A DNA stretch of 64,000 bases from RDYZ01 sp964518905 (GCA_964518905.1 CAZFJL010000002.1:1-64000), one strand, 5' to 3'; numbered from the stretch's first letter, positions 28,120 through 36,641 are shown. Program-made: numbers and translations. Notes: generated by a model from the sequence alone, not told the origin.

Positions 28120-29112
28120 ATGAGCCGCACAGCAACCTTGACTCGTCAACCTTCTTTCCCCACGGTCGTTAACGATAACCGGCTACGTCTGTTTTCCGGT
28201 TCGTCTAACATTCCGCTGGCGAAAGAAGTCGCCCGCTATCTCGGGATCGATCTTGGGCCGATGGTCTCGAAGCGCTTTGCCGACGGCGAGCTGTACGTTC
28301 AAATCCAAGAATCGATCCGAGGCTGTGATGTCTATCTAATGCAGCCCGTTTGCCATCCCGTCAATGATAACTTGATGGAGTTGTTGATCCTTGTCGATGC
28401 CTGCCGTCGCGCGTCGGCTCGCCAAATCACGGCGGTCTTGCCGTATTACGGCTACGCCCGCGCCGATCGCAAAACCGCCGGACGCGAATCGATCACCGCC
28501 AAGCTCGTCGCCAACCTGATCACGGAAGCAGGAGCCGATCGCGTCCTCGCAATGGATCTCCACTCGTCTCAAATCCAGGGCTACTTCGACATCCCCGTCG
28601 ATCATGTCTACGGCACACCGGCGATTTTGGACTATCTCCGCGCCAAACAACTATCGGATATCGTCGTGGTTTCGCCCGATGTGGGCGGTGTCGCTCGGGC
28701 GCGTGCCTTCGCCAAAAAGCTCGATGATGCGCCGCTGGCCATTATCGACAAACGCCGCCAAGCGCATAATATCGCGGAGGTGTTTAACGTCATTGGTGAC
28801 GTCAAGGGTAAAACTGCGATCTTGGTCGATGACATGATCGATACCGGCGGCACGATTTCCGAAGGGGCGCGACTCCTACGTCGTGAAGGAGCCCGCGAGG
28901 TGTACGCCTGTGCGACCCATGCTGTGTTTTCGCCTCCGGCCACGGAACGCTTATCGAGCGGTGCGTTTGAAGAAGTGATCGTCACGAATACGATCCCGGT
29001 TCCAGCCGATCGTCAATTTGAGCAATTAACCGTGCTGTCGGTGGCTAACGTCCTGGGTGAAACGATTTGGCGCATCCATGAGGATAGTTCTGTGAGCAGT
29101 CTGTTTAATTAA
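28120..29112 (+). CDS. prs: Ribose-phosphate pyrophosphokinase
   Basis: Makes PRPP from ribose-5-phosphate and ATP for purines, pyrimidines, His, Trp and NAD. 330 residues, full length. Family marks in order: RLRLFSGSSNIPLAKEVA-type N-terminus (LFSGSSNIPLAKEVARYLG), SKRFADGELYVQI, CHPVNDNLMELLILVDA, PYYGYARADRK (flexible catalytic loop), and DLHSSQIQGYFDIPVDH. Then come VVSPDVGGVARARAF, and the PRPP loop DDMIDTGGTI. All key residues look intact. ATG at 28120; the first 20 residues are a variable extension seen in cyanobacterial Prs. Monocistronic; a MITE lies in the downstream gap. Confidence 0.97.
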   Translation: MSRTATLTRQPSFPTVVNDNRLRLFSGSSNIPLAKEVARYLGIDLGPMVSKRFADGELYVQIQESIRGCDVYLMQPVCHPVNDNLMELLILVDACRRASARQITAVLPYYGYARADRKTAGRESITAKLVANLITEAGADRVLAMDLHSSQIQGYFDIPVDHVYGTPAILDYLRAKQLSDIVVVSPDVGGVARARAFAKKLDDAPLAIIDKRRQAHNIAEVFNVIGDVKGKTAILVDDMIDTGGTISEGARLLRREGAREVYACATHAVFSPPATERLSSGAFEEVIVTNTIPVPADRQFEQLTVLSVANVLGETIWRIHEDSSVSSLFN

Positions 29113-29651
29113 AATTTATGAATGGGTGAACGAATCGGTTTGTGAGTGGAGTTCACACAATTCCACCCGAGATCGTGTGTCGGATCACGGGTCTTGATTA
29201 GTCCCTACGGATCTTCAAAGCCGATCTAAATTCATGGGAGCATCCCGTTTATGCAACTTGCCCCTCATCCCCCAGCCCCTTCTCCCAAAAAAGGGAGAAG
29301 GGGAGACCGATTCAAAGTCCCTCTCCCAACTTGGGAGAGGGATTTAGGGTGAGGGTGACACAAATGGGATGCTCCCAAATTCATATTCCCAGCCTCTTCT
29401 CCGCCACAGCCAAGAAGGGGCTTTGTCTTTGCCGGATCATCGCGTTGCTATTGGCTCACCGCGCGGCTGGAGTCTGACTCTCCGCAGGTCGAAATTCTCT
29501 GACATACGCAGAGAAAACACGTTAGTACCCGTCAAACATTGAGCTAGGATCGACGAGCTACCGATGCAATATTCCAAAACGCACGGTAAATCGTCGAGTC
29601 GCTGCACCGCTACCGCATTCGATTCACAAAAATCCTGTAGACCCGCAACTT
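29113..29651. other. Gap between prs and the GH15-like gene
   Basis: 539 bp without a gene. It holds the 141-bp MITE at 29236-29376. After this come some 270 bp (29385-29651) of ordinary GC composition that presumably contain the promoter of the downstream gene; I see no clear -35/-10 pair. Confidence 0.4.
29236..29376. mobile_element. 141-bp MITE with 8-bp target duplication
   Basis: Ends are GGGAGCATCCC and GGGATGCTCCC, perfect 11-bp inverted repeats. Outside them AAATTCAT occurs on both sides (29228-29235 and 29377-29384), a perfect 8-bp target-site duplication. The interior is the C-rich sequence CCCCTCATCCCCCAGCCCC plus a GGGAGAAGGGGAG palindrome common in cyanobacterial genomes. No coding potential. 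A transposase with 8-bp duplications must have moved it. Confidence 0.88.
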
Positions 29652-32600
29652 ATGACCACCGTTTTCGGTAATGCCTCGTCTGATGTCCGCGATCGCCTCC
29701 TGGATACGTATTACGACAAAATCAAAGGCGTAATCCTCTCCAAGCAGCATCCGGTTAGCGGCCTGCTCCCGGCCAGTACCGCCATTAATGAACACGGCGA
29801 CTACACCGATGCCTGGGTGCGTGACAACGTTTACAGCATTCTGGCCGTCTGGGGGCTCGGACTGGCCTACCGCAAAACCGACGACCATCAGGGACGCAGC
29901 TACGAGCTTGAACACAGCACGATTAAGCTAATGCGTGGCTTGCTCTTGGCGATGATGCGTCAAGCGCACAAGGTCGAGCGTTTCAAGTACACCCAGGCGC
30001 CCCTCGATGCGCTGCATGCCAAATACGACACGCCCACGGGCAACAAAATCGTTGAGGATGATCAGTGGGGACATCTGCAAGTTGATGCTACGTCGCTGTT
30101 TGTGCTGATGTTGTCGCAAATGACGGCGTCGGGCTTGTCGATCGTGCATAACCTCGATGAGGTGAACTTTATCCAGAATCTGGTGTACTACATCGGTCGC
30201 GCCTACCGAACGCCGGACTATGGCATCTGGGAGCGGGGCAATAAGATCAACCACGGCAAGCCGGAGCTAAATGCTAGCTCGATCGGCATGGCGAAGGCGG
30301 CACTGGGCGCGATCGACGGGCTGAATTTATTCGGGGCGCGGGGCGGTCAAGCCTCCGTGATTCACGTTTTACCCGATGAGATCGCCCGATCGCGGGTGAC
30401 GCTGCAAACCCTGCTACCCCGTGAATCGGCCTCGAAGGAAGTTGACGCGGCGGTGTTGAGTACGATCGGCTTCCCGGCCTTTGCGATCGAAGATCAGGCG
30501 CTGATCGATCGTACCTATCAAGAGATTGTCGAAAAACTCGAAGGCCGCTACGGCTGCAAGCGCTTTTTGCGGGACGGCCACCAAACGGCGATCGAAGACA
30601 GCGAGCGCCTGCACTACGATCCCCAAGAACTTCAGCGTTTCGCCGATATTGAGTGCGAATGGCCGCTGTTCTTTACCTATCAGTACTTATTTCACCTATT
30701 TCGCGGCGAGCAAGACCTAGCAGATAAATACCGCCAAAAGCTGGATGCCGTCACGGTCAATCGCAACGGCTGGGATCTCTTGCCCGAGGTGTACTACGTG
30801 CCCGCCGATCGCGTTGAAGCCGAACGCCAAAATCCCCACAGCCAAGACCGGCTACCGAACGACAATCTTCCCCTTGTTTGGGCGCAAAGCCTCTACTGGG
30901 TCGGTAAATTACTCGACGATGGCGCGATCGAACTCGGCGATCTCGATCCCCTCGGACGCCACCAGCGATCGCAAGTCACCGCCCGCCCCCTGGTTCAAAT
31001 CGCCCTCCTCGCCGAAGATGCCCAACTCCAGACCGACCTTGCGACCTACGGCATCGCAACCCAAACCCCTGAACAGATCGCCCCGATCAAAATTCGTCCC
31101 GCCCATCACCTCACCGAAATCTACGGCCAAATTGGCCGTAACGATAAACTCGGCCTCTCCGGACGTCCCGGACGACGACTACGCAGCCTCAGTACCTCAC
31201 GCCTGTTTCACGTGCGTGGCGAGACGATCGTCTTTTTGCCCTCCTTCATCAACCAGCGCGAGTTTTACCTCACCCTCGACTACCACTTCCTCGTTGAGCA
31301 AATCCGCAGCGAGCTCGCCTACGTCTACCGTCAATGGCAAGGTCTCGGACGCCCGACGATGACCCTCATGCTCACACGTCAACTCCTCGACACGGGGCGC
31401 GATGCCATCCTCGATCTGATTCGTCAGCTCGAAAGCGGCAGTTGCGGCAACATTCCCGTACAACTCGGAACCCTGCCGCAGTTTGTGCAAACCTCCGGCT
31501 CAGAACGGATTGACTTCATCCACGGCCATATCTTTGATTCGGCTGATACCACCCAAGCCACACGCCAATTCCAGCGGCTACCGTTTGATCCCGCTCAGAG
31601 CCAACCGTTAACGCCCGGTCAAGAATTTGATCTGGAAAATGAGCGCAATGTGGGCGCACTGGTTCAACGCTTGCAAAGTACCGCCAACATTTACGAGCAA
31701 ACCGAAATCCTGCATACGCTCACGACCCTAGAGCACCTCCACTTTGATACGGGTCTTGGCTCCGGACAGCCGGTCACCGTCGCTGATCTACTCGAAGAGC
31801 TCTATGCCAAAGCGAGCCTGGTGCACTCCGATCAGGCGGCGGAAGAAGACGCCGCCTATTGGTCGATCATTCGCTACACCGCTGGCCTGCTCGATCGCTA
31901 TAACATCGGCCTATCCGACGCCGTGACCGATATCCTGGTGCGTCAAAAACAAATCCTGATCGGGAAAGCGTTTAGTGATGACTCGCTGATCACCGAGCCA
32001 ATTTCTCTGGAAGAGATCACCGACAAAATTGCTCATTTTTGTCGCGAGGATATCCGCGATCGCGTGCTGACTCAGGAGATTTTGATCTATCTCAGCAGCA
32101 TCGTTAAAACCGAACCAACTCTGTTTGATGGATTTTTAACCCTACGGATTGGCTACCTAATTTTGCTCTTGACCGGTGAACTTGCCCTCGAACAGAAACT
32201 CACCCAAGACGAAGCCTATAACCAACTGATGTTCCTCTCGCCGTTCGAGATTAAAACTCGCCTGCGGAATGCGATCGCCGGATACGGCGGCCTTGGCAGC
32301 ACCCTGCAACAACAGGAAACGCTCCACCCGCGCCAAACCACCGATCGCGCCTTAGATTGGCGGGTTCTCCCTAAGCAGTCGGACGATAACGCCCGCGATA
32401 CCGACTGGCAGCGTCAGCGGCAGCACGATGGCGCGGCGGGTCGCGTTCCGACGGACTTTTATCCGGGGGTTTGGAAGCTGCTGAAAAACTGTAAGGGGTT
32501 GGTAATTGGTGACAAGCTCGAAAGTCGGAACCGGCTCGATAGTGATCCGATCGTCTCCGAAATGACACCGGGCGAGAAAAACTTTGCGCTTCGGGTCGAG

Positions 32601-32909
32601 CGTTTGCTCAACAAAATCCATGCGCCCCAATATCGCCAGCTCACGATCGAGGCTCTCCTCGAACTGATGGCCATTTTCGAGCGCAACCCGTACCTCGTAC
32701 TCGACGACTACATTGTCTTAGACGTCCTCATCGGTCACGCCGTCCGGGTTGCATGGCTCGACACCCATCCAAATCGACACGATCGTTATGACGAAGATAA
32801 AGCCCACGCCTGGAGCGAGTTTTATCAAACCTCACCGTTCCGCTGCGCCACTTATTTCGTGCAAGCCTTCCAATATCTAACCAATCTCGAAGGCGATATC
32901 GCAGCCTAA
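29652..32909 (+). CDS. GH15-like / phosphorylase-kinase alpha-beta-like protein
   Basis: 1,085 residues. The N-terminal half is an (alpha/alpha)6 barrel like glucoamylases and the phosphorylase-kinase alpha subunit. Visible: HPVSGLLPAS, DYTDAWVRDNVYSILAVWGLG, the EDDQWGHLQVDATSLF block, then ECEWPLFFTYQYLFHLF with a candidate acidic pair. The C-terminal half (from about 660) is helical, like the calmodulin-binding part of the eukaryotic kinase subunits. I recall large cyanobacterial proteins annotated GH15; whether they hydrolyse alpha-glucans or bind them is unclear. No signal peptide, so it acts in the cytoplasm, plausibly in glycogen metabolism. ATG at 29652. A strong terminator follows. 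Confidence 0.85.
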   Translation: MTTVFGNASSDVRDRLLDTYYDKIKGVILSKQHPVSGLLPASTAINEHGDYTDAWVRDNVYSILAVWGLGLAYRKTDDHQGRSYELEHSTIKLMRGLLLAMMRQAHKVERFKYTQAPLDALHAKYDTPTGNKIVEDDQWGHLQVDATSLFVLMLSQMTASGLSIVHNLDEVNFIQNLVYYIGRAYRTPDYGIWERGNKINHGKPELNASSIGMAKAALGAIDGLNLFGARGGQASVIHVLPDEIARSRVTLQTLLPRESASKEVDAAVLSTIGFPAFAIEDQALIDRTYQEIVEKLEGRYGCKRFLRDGHQTAIEDSERLHYDPQELQRFADIECEWPLFFTYQYLFHLFRGEQDLADKYRQKLDAVTVNRNGWDLLPEVYYVPADRVEAERQNPHSQDRLPNDNLPLVWAQSLYWVGKLLDDGAIELGDLDPLGRHQRSQVTARPLVQIALLAEDAQLQTDLATYGIATQTPEQIAPIKIRPAHHLTEIYGQIGRNDKLGLSGRPGRRLRSLSTSRLFHVRGETIVFLPSFINQREFYLTLDYHFLVEQIRSELAYVYRQWQGLGRPTMTLMLTRQLLDTGRDAILDLIRQLESGSCGNIPVQLGTLPQFVQTSGSERIDFIHGHIFDSADTTQATRQFQRLPFDPAQSQPLTPGQEFDLENERNVGALVQRLQSTANIYEQTEILHTLTTLEHLHFDTGLGSGQPVTVADLLEELYAKASLVHSDQAAEEDAAYWSIIRYTAGLLDRYNIGLSDAVTDILVRQKQILIGKAFSDDSLITEPISLEEITDKIAHFCREDIRDRVLTQEILIYLSSIVKTEPTLFDGFLTLRIGYLILLLTGELALEQKLTQDEAYNQLMFLSPFEIKTRLRNAIAGYGGLGSTLQQQETLHPRQTTDRALDWRVLPKQSDDNARDTDWQRQRQHDGAAGRVPTDFYPGVWKLLKNCKGLVIGDKLESRNRLDSDPIVSEMTPGEKNFALRVERLLNKIHAPQYRQLTIEALLELMAIFERNPYLVLDDYIVLDVLIGHAVRVAWLDTHPNRHDRYDEDKAHAWSEFYQTSPFRCATYFVQAFQYLTNLEGDIAA

Positions 32910-32933
32910 GCTGCATTAGTTACAGACTCAGCC

Positions 32934-32970
32934 AAGGATCTCGATCGCGTTTGTCGATCGAGATCCTTTG
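32934..32970 (+). terminator. Rho-independent terminator after the GH15-like gene
   Basis: AAGGATCTCGATCG (32934-32947) pairs perfectly over 14 bp with 32955-32968 around a 7-nt loop. A short T-rich run (TTTGTTG) follows. It directly abuts the MITE copy at 32974. Confidence 0.8.
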
Positions 32971-32973
32971 TTG

Positions 32974-33090
32974 TATAGCAGAAGCCGATTAAATTAGGAC
33001 ACTCTCGTCTAAGTTGAAAACCGCACTTCGACTCCGCTCAGTGCTCTCAGCTTTTTTTGATACGTCCTAAGCAAATCGTTTTTTGTTGTA
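32974..33090. mobile_element. 117-bp MITE (copy 2)
   Basis: Same length and nearly the same sequence as the element that breaks the PIN gene at 13304. It begins TATAGCAGAAGCCGATT and shares the GCACTTCGACTCCGCTCAGTGC core and AATCGTTTTTTG near the right end. The right end here reads TTGTTGTA, decayed from TTGCTATA, so this copy is probably older. Interior differences are few. Intergenic, 4 nt after the terminator stem. Confidence 0.85.
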
Positions 33091-33272
33091 GGACGAGAGA
33101 AGGGAAAAGCATCGCGAATCGGAGCATCATGCCAGAATAGATGTAACGTTTTGTAACCGATCAACCTATTCGCGATTAGGTCAATCGATGAGCTAAAAAC
33201 ATTGACCTGTCGCGACAAAAGCAGATCCCCAATTCAAACTCTAAAATCTAAACTCTAAAATCCAAACTATTC

Positions 33273-33791
33273 ATGCCCCTCATCACACCTTCCCGTGTTG
33301 CTCGTGCGGTACTGACGATCGCCTGTAGCGTCATGATTGCCTGCCTCAGCTTTTTGAGCCTGGGCAGCGGCATCGCTCCCGCGATCGCCACCGAAGATTT
33401 CACCTACGCCAACACACCGGGCGCGGATCTCTCCGATCGAGATCTCACCGGTGCATCCCTCGCCGCCGCCAACCTCAAGGAGGCCGACCTCCACGGCACG
33501 AATCTCTACGGCGGATTTTTAACGAAAGCGGTGTTGATTGGCGCGAATTTACGCGATGTCAACTTGGCGGAGACGTTTGCCGATCGAGTTCACTTCGAGC
33601 AAGCGGATCTGACCAACGCGGTGTTTACCGACGCGATCGCCTCGGGGTCGTCGTTTTATCAAGCCACGGTAGACGGCGCGGATTTTTCCGGCACGATTTT
33701 GGATCGAATGCAGCAAGTCCGTCTGTGTGAATATGCCGACGGCGTGAACCCGGTCACCGGCGTGGCCACGCGCGATAGTCTCGGCTGCTAG
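33273..33791 (+). CDS. Secreted pentapeptide-repeat protein
   Basis: 172 residues. An N-terminal signal peptide (MPLITPSRVARAVLTIACSV ... with a probable cut after PAIATE or IAPAIA) exports it to the periplasm or thylakoid lumen. The rest is a right-handed pentapeptide helix with A(D/N)LXX units: GADLSDRDLTGASLAAANL, EADLHGTNLYGG, ANLRDVNLAET and ADLTNAVFTDA. A C-terminal cap RLCEYADGVNPVTG-type segment (with Cys and a TRDSLGC end) is common in cyanobacterial lumenal pentapeptide proteins. The role is unknown. ATG at 33273. A hairpin follows six bases past the stop. Confidence 0.88.
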   Translation: MPLITPSRVARAVLTIACSVMIACLSFLSLGSGIAPAIATEDFTYANTPGADLSDRDLTGASLAAANLKEADLHGTNLYGGFLTKAVLIGANLRDVNLAETFADRVHFEQADLTNAVFTDAIASGSSFYQATVDGADFSGTILDRMQQVRLCEYADGVNPVTGVATRDSLGC

Positions 33792-33796
33792 AAGCT

Positions 33797-33824
33797 GGAA
33801 GCTGCGATCTCGATCGCAGCTTCC
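33797..33824 (+). terminator. Hairpin after the pentapeptide gene
   Basis: GGAAGCTGCGATC and GATCGCAGCTTCC are perfect 13-bp arms with only 2 bases between, so this is nearly a full palindrome of 28 bp. It is followed at once by a GGTGGGCATTGCCCACC repeat rather than a T-tract. Confidence 0.6.
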
Positions 33825-33875
33825 GTAGGGTGGGCATTGCCCACCACGATCACCCCGCGAATCAATCTCCGTCTA
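33825..33875. repeat. GGTGGGCATTGCCCACC repeat, half copy 1
   Basis: Begins GTAGGGTGGGCATTGCCCAC and continues CACGATCA...GCGAATCA. The start matches the end of the full 90-bp element at 41557-41646 (on the other strand). The continuation matches the half copy at 36262. It therefore seems to be a partial copy. Confidence 0.65.
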
Positions 33876-34051
33876 AAGCTCACAGTAAAAAAACTCAATA
33901 CTTTCAATCTTTAACGCATACAAAAAAGAACGAAAGATAGATATTTAATTTTTAGATTCGTTTATTTTTAACGTATTGATTCTTAATTCGCGATCGAGAA
34001 AGGGTGCGATAAAATAAATATATAGAGAAAGAGAGAACGGGAGCTACCACC

Positions 34052-34417
34052 ATGCTGAAACGTACTGTTTTCGCTCCACTTGTTGCCTTACTCGGCAGCA
34101 TCGTGATGAGTCCCGCCATAGCTGACACGATCGCCCCCGCAACATCACCGACGATCTCGCAATATTGGGACACCTGCGGACAAATGGGCTGGGAGGATGT
34201 GGATACGTTTGAAACGGATGATTTTTACGTTTCAATTTGTCAAGAAGACGATGTTTTATATCTTGTCGGAGAAGCGAAAGATCTGAGTGGATTTGTGGAT
34301 TTCCCAGTGCTAGAAACGCGCGATCGTCGTTACGCGGTTCAGGAAGGGGATGATTATTTGGCGATCGACAATGACATGCTGAACACACAACAAGAATTGC
34401 AGGCCGCAGCAGACTAA
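34052..34417 (+). CDS. Small secreted protein of unknown function
   Basis: 121 residues. A signal peptide MLKRTVFAPLVALLGSIVMS with a probable cut after AIA-D (near residue 24) sends it to the periplasm. The mature part is acidic, with two Cys (DTCGQMGW and SICQEDD) that could form a disulfide, and a beta-rich pattern YLVGEAKDL, RRYAVQEGDDYL. No family I recognise. AT-rich upstream DNA with TAAAAT/TATATA sequences about 35-50 bp before the ATG may be its promoter, and GGGAG precedes the start by about 10 bases. Confidence 0.75.
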   Translation: MLKRTVFAPLVALLGSIVMSPAIADTIAPATSPTISQYWDTCGQMGWEDVDTFETDDFYVSICQEDDVLYLVGEAKDLSGFVDFPVLETRDRRYAVQEGDDYLAIDNDMLNTQQELQAAAD

Positions 34418-34460
34418 GTCTCCCAAAAAAATTAAAGTGATTCTAAACTCATGTCACTCA

Positions 34461-34500
34461 ACCATCCGGTTTGTCAGCAAGCTAGAAGCTTGGGCTACGC
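34461..34500. repeat. GCAAGCTAGAAGCTTG repeat (copy with one end)
   Basis: ACCATCCGGTTTGT followed by CAGCAAGCTAGAAGCTTGGG and CTACG. It is homologous to the element at 62807-62852. The left end is missing here. Confidence 0.6.
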
Positions 34501-34516
34501 ACAGTGTCCACTGATT

Positions 34517-34561
34517 GACTTGAGCGACTGGGACTTGAGCGACTGGGACTTGAGCGACTGG
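34517..34561. repeat. Three perfect 15-bp tandem repeats
   Basis: GACTTGAGCGACTGG is repeated three times without a break (34517-34531, 34532-34546, 34547-34561), between the secreted-protein gene and the lysozyme gene. It could be an iteron-like protein-binding array or slippage product; a minus-strand frame through it encodes only a QVPVA repeat and is not a gene. Confidence 0.9.
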
Positions 34562-34708
34562 ATTGGGCTGAGTTGAGCCAATTTTGAAGCGAATCCCTAA
34601 TAAAGACCAGATCGTCGTCAGAGTCGAAAATGCTAGCATGATGCGAGCCATCGATAGCAGGGCTTTATTCCGCTATCGCGTGAATCGCCGAGAAGACTCG
34701 AAAAGACT

Positions 34709-36085
34709 ATGGACGTACGCGGAATCGACGTTTCGGACTATCAGGGACAGGTGAACTGGAAAGCCGTCGCCAGCTCAGGCATCGGGTACGGGTTTACCAA
34801 GGCGACCGAGGGGGCAACATTTGTTGCCGAAACGTTTGACCGCAATTGGAGCGAGATGCGATCGGTCGGGATTGTTCGCGGGGCGTATCACTTCTTTCGA
34901 CCACGCACTGATGCTGTTGCCCAGGCGGAAAATTTCCTCAATACAGTGAAGTTTGAACCGGGAGATTTCCCGGCGGTGCTGGATATCGAAAGCACCGACA
35001 ACGTCAGCACCGACAGTCTGGCCGCCGGGATGCAAACCTGGCTCGATATCGTCGAAGCTGCGACCAAGCGTCGCCCGATCGTCTATACCTACCCAGGATT
35101 TTGGGAGCGCATTGGTAATCTCTCGCGCTTTGCGGACTATCCCCTCTGGATTGCCCACTACACCAGCGATCCCGAACCGTGGGTGACGGGCGGCTGGGAC
35201 ACCTGGACGCTCTGGCAGTACACCGATCGCGGCAGCATTAACGGCGTCGTGGGCGGCGTCGATGTCAATCGCTATAACCAGCCCGCAACCGGAAAAGTCG
35301 GTTCCCATATCGAAATCGTGCAGCGTCGTCTCAAAGATCGCGGTATCGATCCAGGAATTATCGACGGTGTGTTTGGGCGCAACACAAAAACGGCGGTCGA
35401 GACGTTTCAAAAACAGGCGGGTCTGAAATCAACGGGAGAAGTTGATCCGCGCACTTGGGCGTATTTGCTGGATCAAAATAGCGTTGTATCTGGCGGCACG
35501 GGCAGCACAGGCGGCACAGGAAATACGGGGGGAACGCCGCCGGTCAGCCCGCCTATTTTTACGCCGATCATCACAGACCCAGCGAAGGATACGAATCCAA
35601 GCACACCGGGAAGTCCTGGAAGTGGAGTTACTCCGGTTATTAGTGTTCCAGAAACGGCGACCGGCGTTTCACTGATCGATGTCACGAAGTATTACCAAAA
35701 TCTGACACATCAGATTCAAGCGCTGGACTGGCTCCAAGAGCAAGTGTCGGCGACTGTGATGCTCGATTTTGCTCGCCGCTGGCGCAATGTTGCCACGACG
35801 ACCGACCCGATTCGCTTGGTGAATGTGGCGCGATATTACCAAGGGCTCGCCAGTCAAAATCAGGCGCTGGTCTGGCTGCAAGCGCAGCTATCGAGCGCCA
35901 CGATGACCGAGTTTACGCGGCGCTGGCGCGATATTGCTCCGGTGGTGACGCCGTCGCTGAAGCTGATCGATGCGGCGAAGTATTACCAAGGAATGCCGCA
36001 GCAGCAACAGGCGTTTGAGTGGTTACAAAAGCAGCTATCGGGCGCTCAGGTGGCAGAATTTGCCCGGATTTGGCGCAATCAATAG
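34709..36085 (+). CDS. GH25-type lysozyme with peptidoglycan-binding domain
   Basis: 458 residues. The GH25 muramidase domain (about 1-190) shows RGIDVSDYQGQVNW, GFTKATEG, RGAYHFFRP, FPAVLDIES (catalytic Asp/Glu pair) and LWQYTDRGSINGVVGGVDVNR. A PG_binding_1 domain (about 195-260, DPGIIDGVFGRNTKTAV) follows, then a Gly/Thr/Pro linker. The last about 145 residues are three tandem repeats of about 47 residues around the motif YYQ-L--Q-QAL-WLQ-Q, ending in F-RRWR. No signal peptide is visible at the ATG at 34709, which is odd for a wall enzyme. The TAG stop lies at the edge of a MITE, so the original C-terminus may have differed. Confidence 0.88.
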   Translation: MDVRGIDVSDYQGQVNWKAVASSGIGYGFTKATEGATFVAETFDRNWSEMRSVGIVRGAYHFFRPRTDAVAQAENFLNTVKFEPGDFPAVLDIESTDNVSTDSLAAGMQTWLDIVEAATKRRPIVYTYPGFWERIGNLSRFADYPLWIAHYTSDPEPWVTGGWDTWTLWQYTDRGSINGVVGGVDVNRYNQPATGKVGSHIEIVQRRLKDRGIDPGIIDGVFGRNTKTAVETFQKQAGLKSTGEVDPRTWAYLLDQNSVVSGGTGSTGGTGNTGGTPPVSPPIFTPIITDPAKDTNPSTPGSPGSGVTPVISVPETATGVSLIDVTKYYQNLTHQIQALDWLQEQVSATVMLDFARRWRNVATTTDPIRLVNVARYYQGLASQNQALVWLQAQLSSATMTEFTRRWRDIAPVVTPSLKLIDAAKYYQGMPQQQQAFEWLQKQLSGAQVAEFARIWRNQ

Positions 36086-36228
36086 ACCTCTTGCATGAAT
36101 CGCCCTCATCCCCCAGCCCCTTCTCCCAAGCAGGGAGAAGGGGAGCCAAATCAAAAATATTGCCTTTCAAAGTCCCTCTCCCGCTCTGGGGATTTAGGGA
36201 GAGGGAATGATATTCGTGCAAGAGGTCT
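36084..36228. mobile_element. 145-bp MITE at the end of the lysozyme gene
   Basis: Ends AGACCTCTTGCATGAAT and ATTCGTGCAAGAGGTCT form a 17-bp inverted repeat with one mismatch. AAT flanks both sides (36081-36083 and 36229-36231), a likely 3-bp target duplication. The interior (CCCTCATCCCCCAGCCCC and a GGGAGAAGGGGAG palindrome) matches the 29236 element although the ends are different. The first AG of the element completes the TAG stop of the lysozyme gene. Confidence 0.85.
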
Positions 36229-36261
36229 AATAGTCGTCCGATCGGTAGTCTGAATCGTTAA

Positions 36262-36300
36262 GGTGGGCATTGCCCACCACGATCAAGCAGCGAATAAGTC
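36262..36300. repeat. GGTGGGCATTGCCCACC repeat, half copy 2
   Basis: GGTGGGCATTGCCCACC followed by ACGATCAAGCAGCGAAT, parallel to the copy at 33825. It overlaps none of the genes and lies next to hisE. Confidence 0.65.
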
Positions 36301-36314
36301 TCTGTTATGGCACG

Positions 36315-36641
36315 TTAGCGGCGACGGGCTTCGAGCTTGCGGTAGACATCATCGAGATCAACATTGTGATGGGCGATCGCCACGAGAGCGTGATAGAACA
36401 AATCCGCCACTTCGCCTGCAATTTCATCCGGCGCATCGTCTTTGCAGGCCATCACGACCTCCGCAGCTTCTTCGCCGATTTTTTTGAGGATTGTGTTGTC
36501 GCCCCCGGCGAAGAGTTTGCAGGTGTAGGAGCTATCGTTGGGACGATCGCGCCGATCACAGATGGTCGCGAACAGTTGCGAGAGGGTCGCGTCAAGGCTG
36601 GCATCGCGATCGGGCGAGGTGGAGGATTCCGCTGGGGACAT
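36315..36641 (-). CDS. hisE: Phosphoribosyl-ATP pyrophosphatase
   Basis: Second step of histidine synthesis: PR-ATP to PR-AMP plus pyrophosphate. 108 residues of the MazG-like all-helical fold. Clear marks: SYTCKLFAGGDNTILKKIGEEAAEVVMACKD (shown here in parts: KKIGEEAAEV, EVADLFYHALVA) with the metal-binding Glu/Asp residues. The hisI (PR-AMP cyclohydrolase) domain fused to it in many bacteria is absent, so this is stand-alone HisE. The N-terminal about 20 residues are Ser/Asp-rich and variable. ATG at 36641. It lies opposite the lysozyme gene, separated by a MITE and a short repeat. Confidence 0.95.
   Translation of the reverse strand: MSPAESSTSPDRDASLDATLSQLFATICDRRDRPNDSSYTCKLFAGGDNTILKKIGEEAAEVVMACKDDAPDEIAGEVADLFYHALVAIAHHNVDLDDVYRKLEARRR

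Noticed and set aside
33009..33218. 69-codon minus-strand frame sharing KKLRALSGVEVRFS with the PIN gene
   Set aside because: The shared peptide is simply the translated MITE, not a protein domain.
34454..34651. Minus-strand frame with a QVPVA repeat
   Set aside because: Arises from the 15-bp tandem DNA repeat, with no start context.
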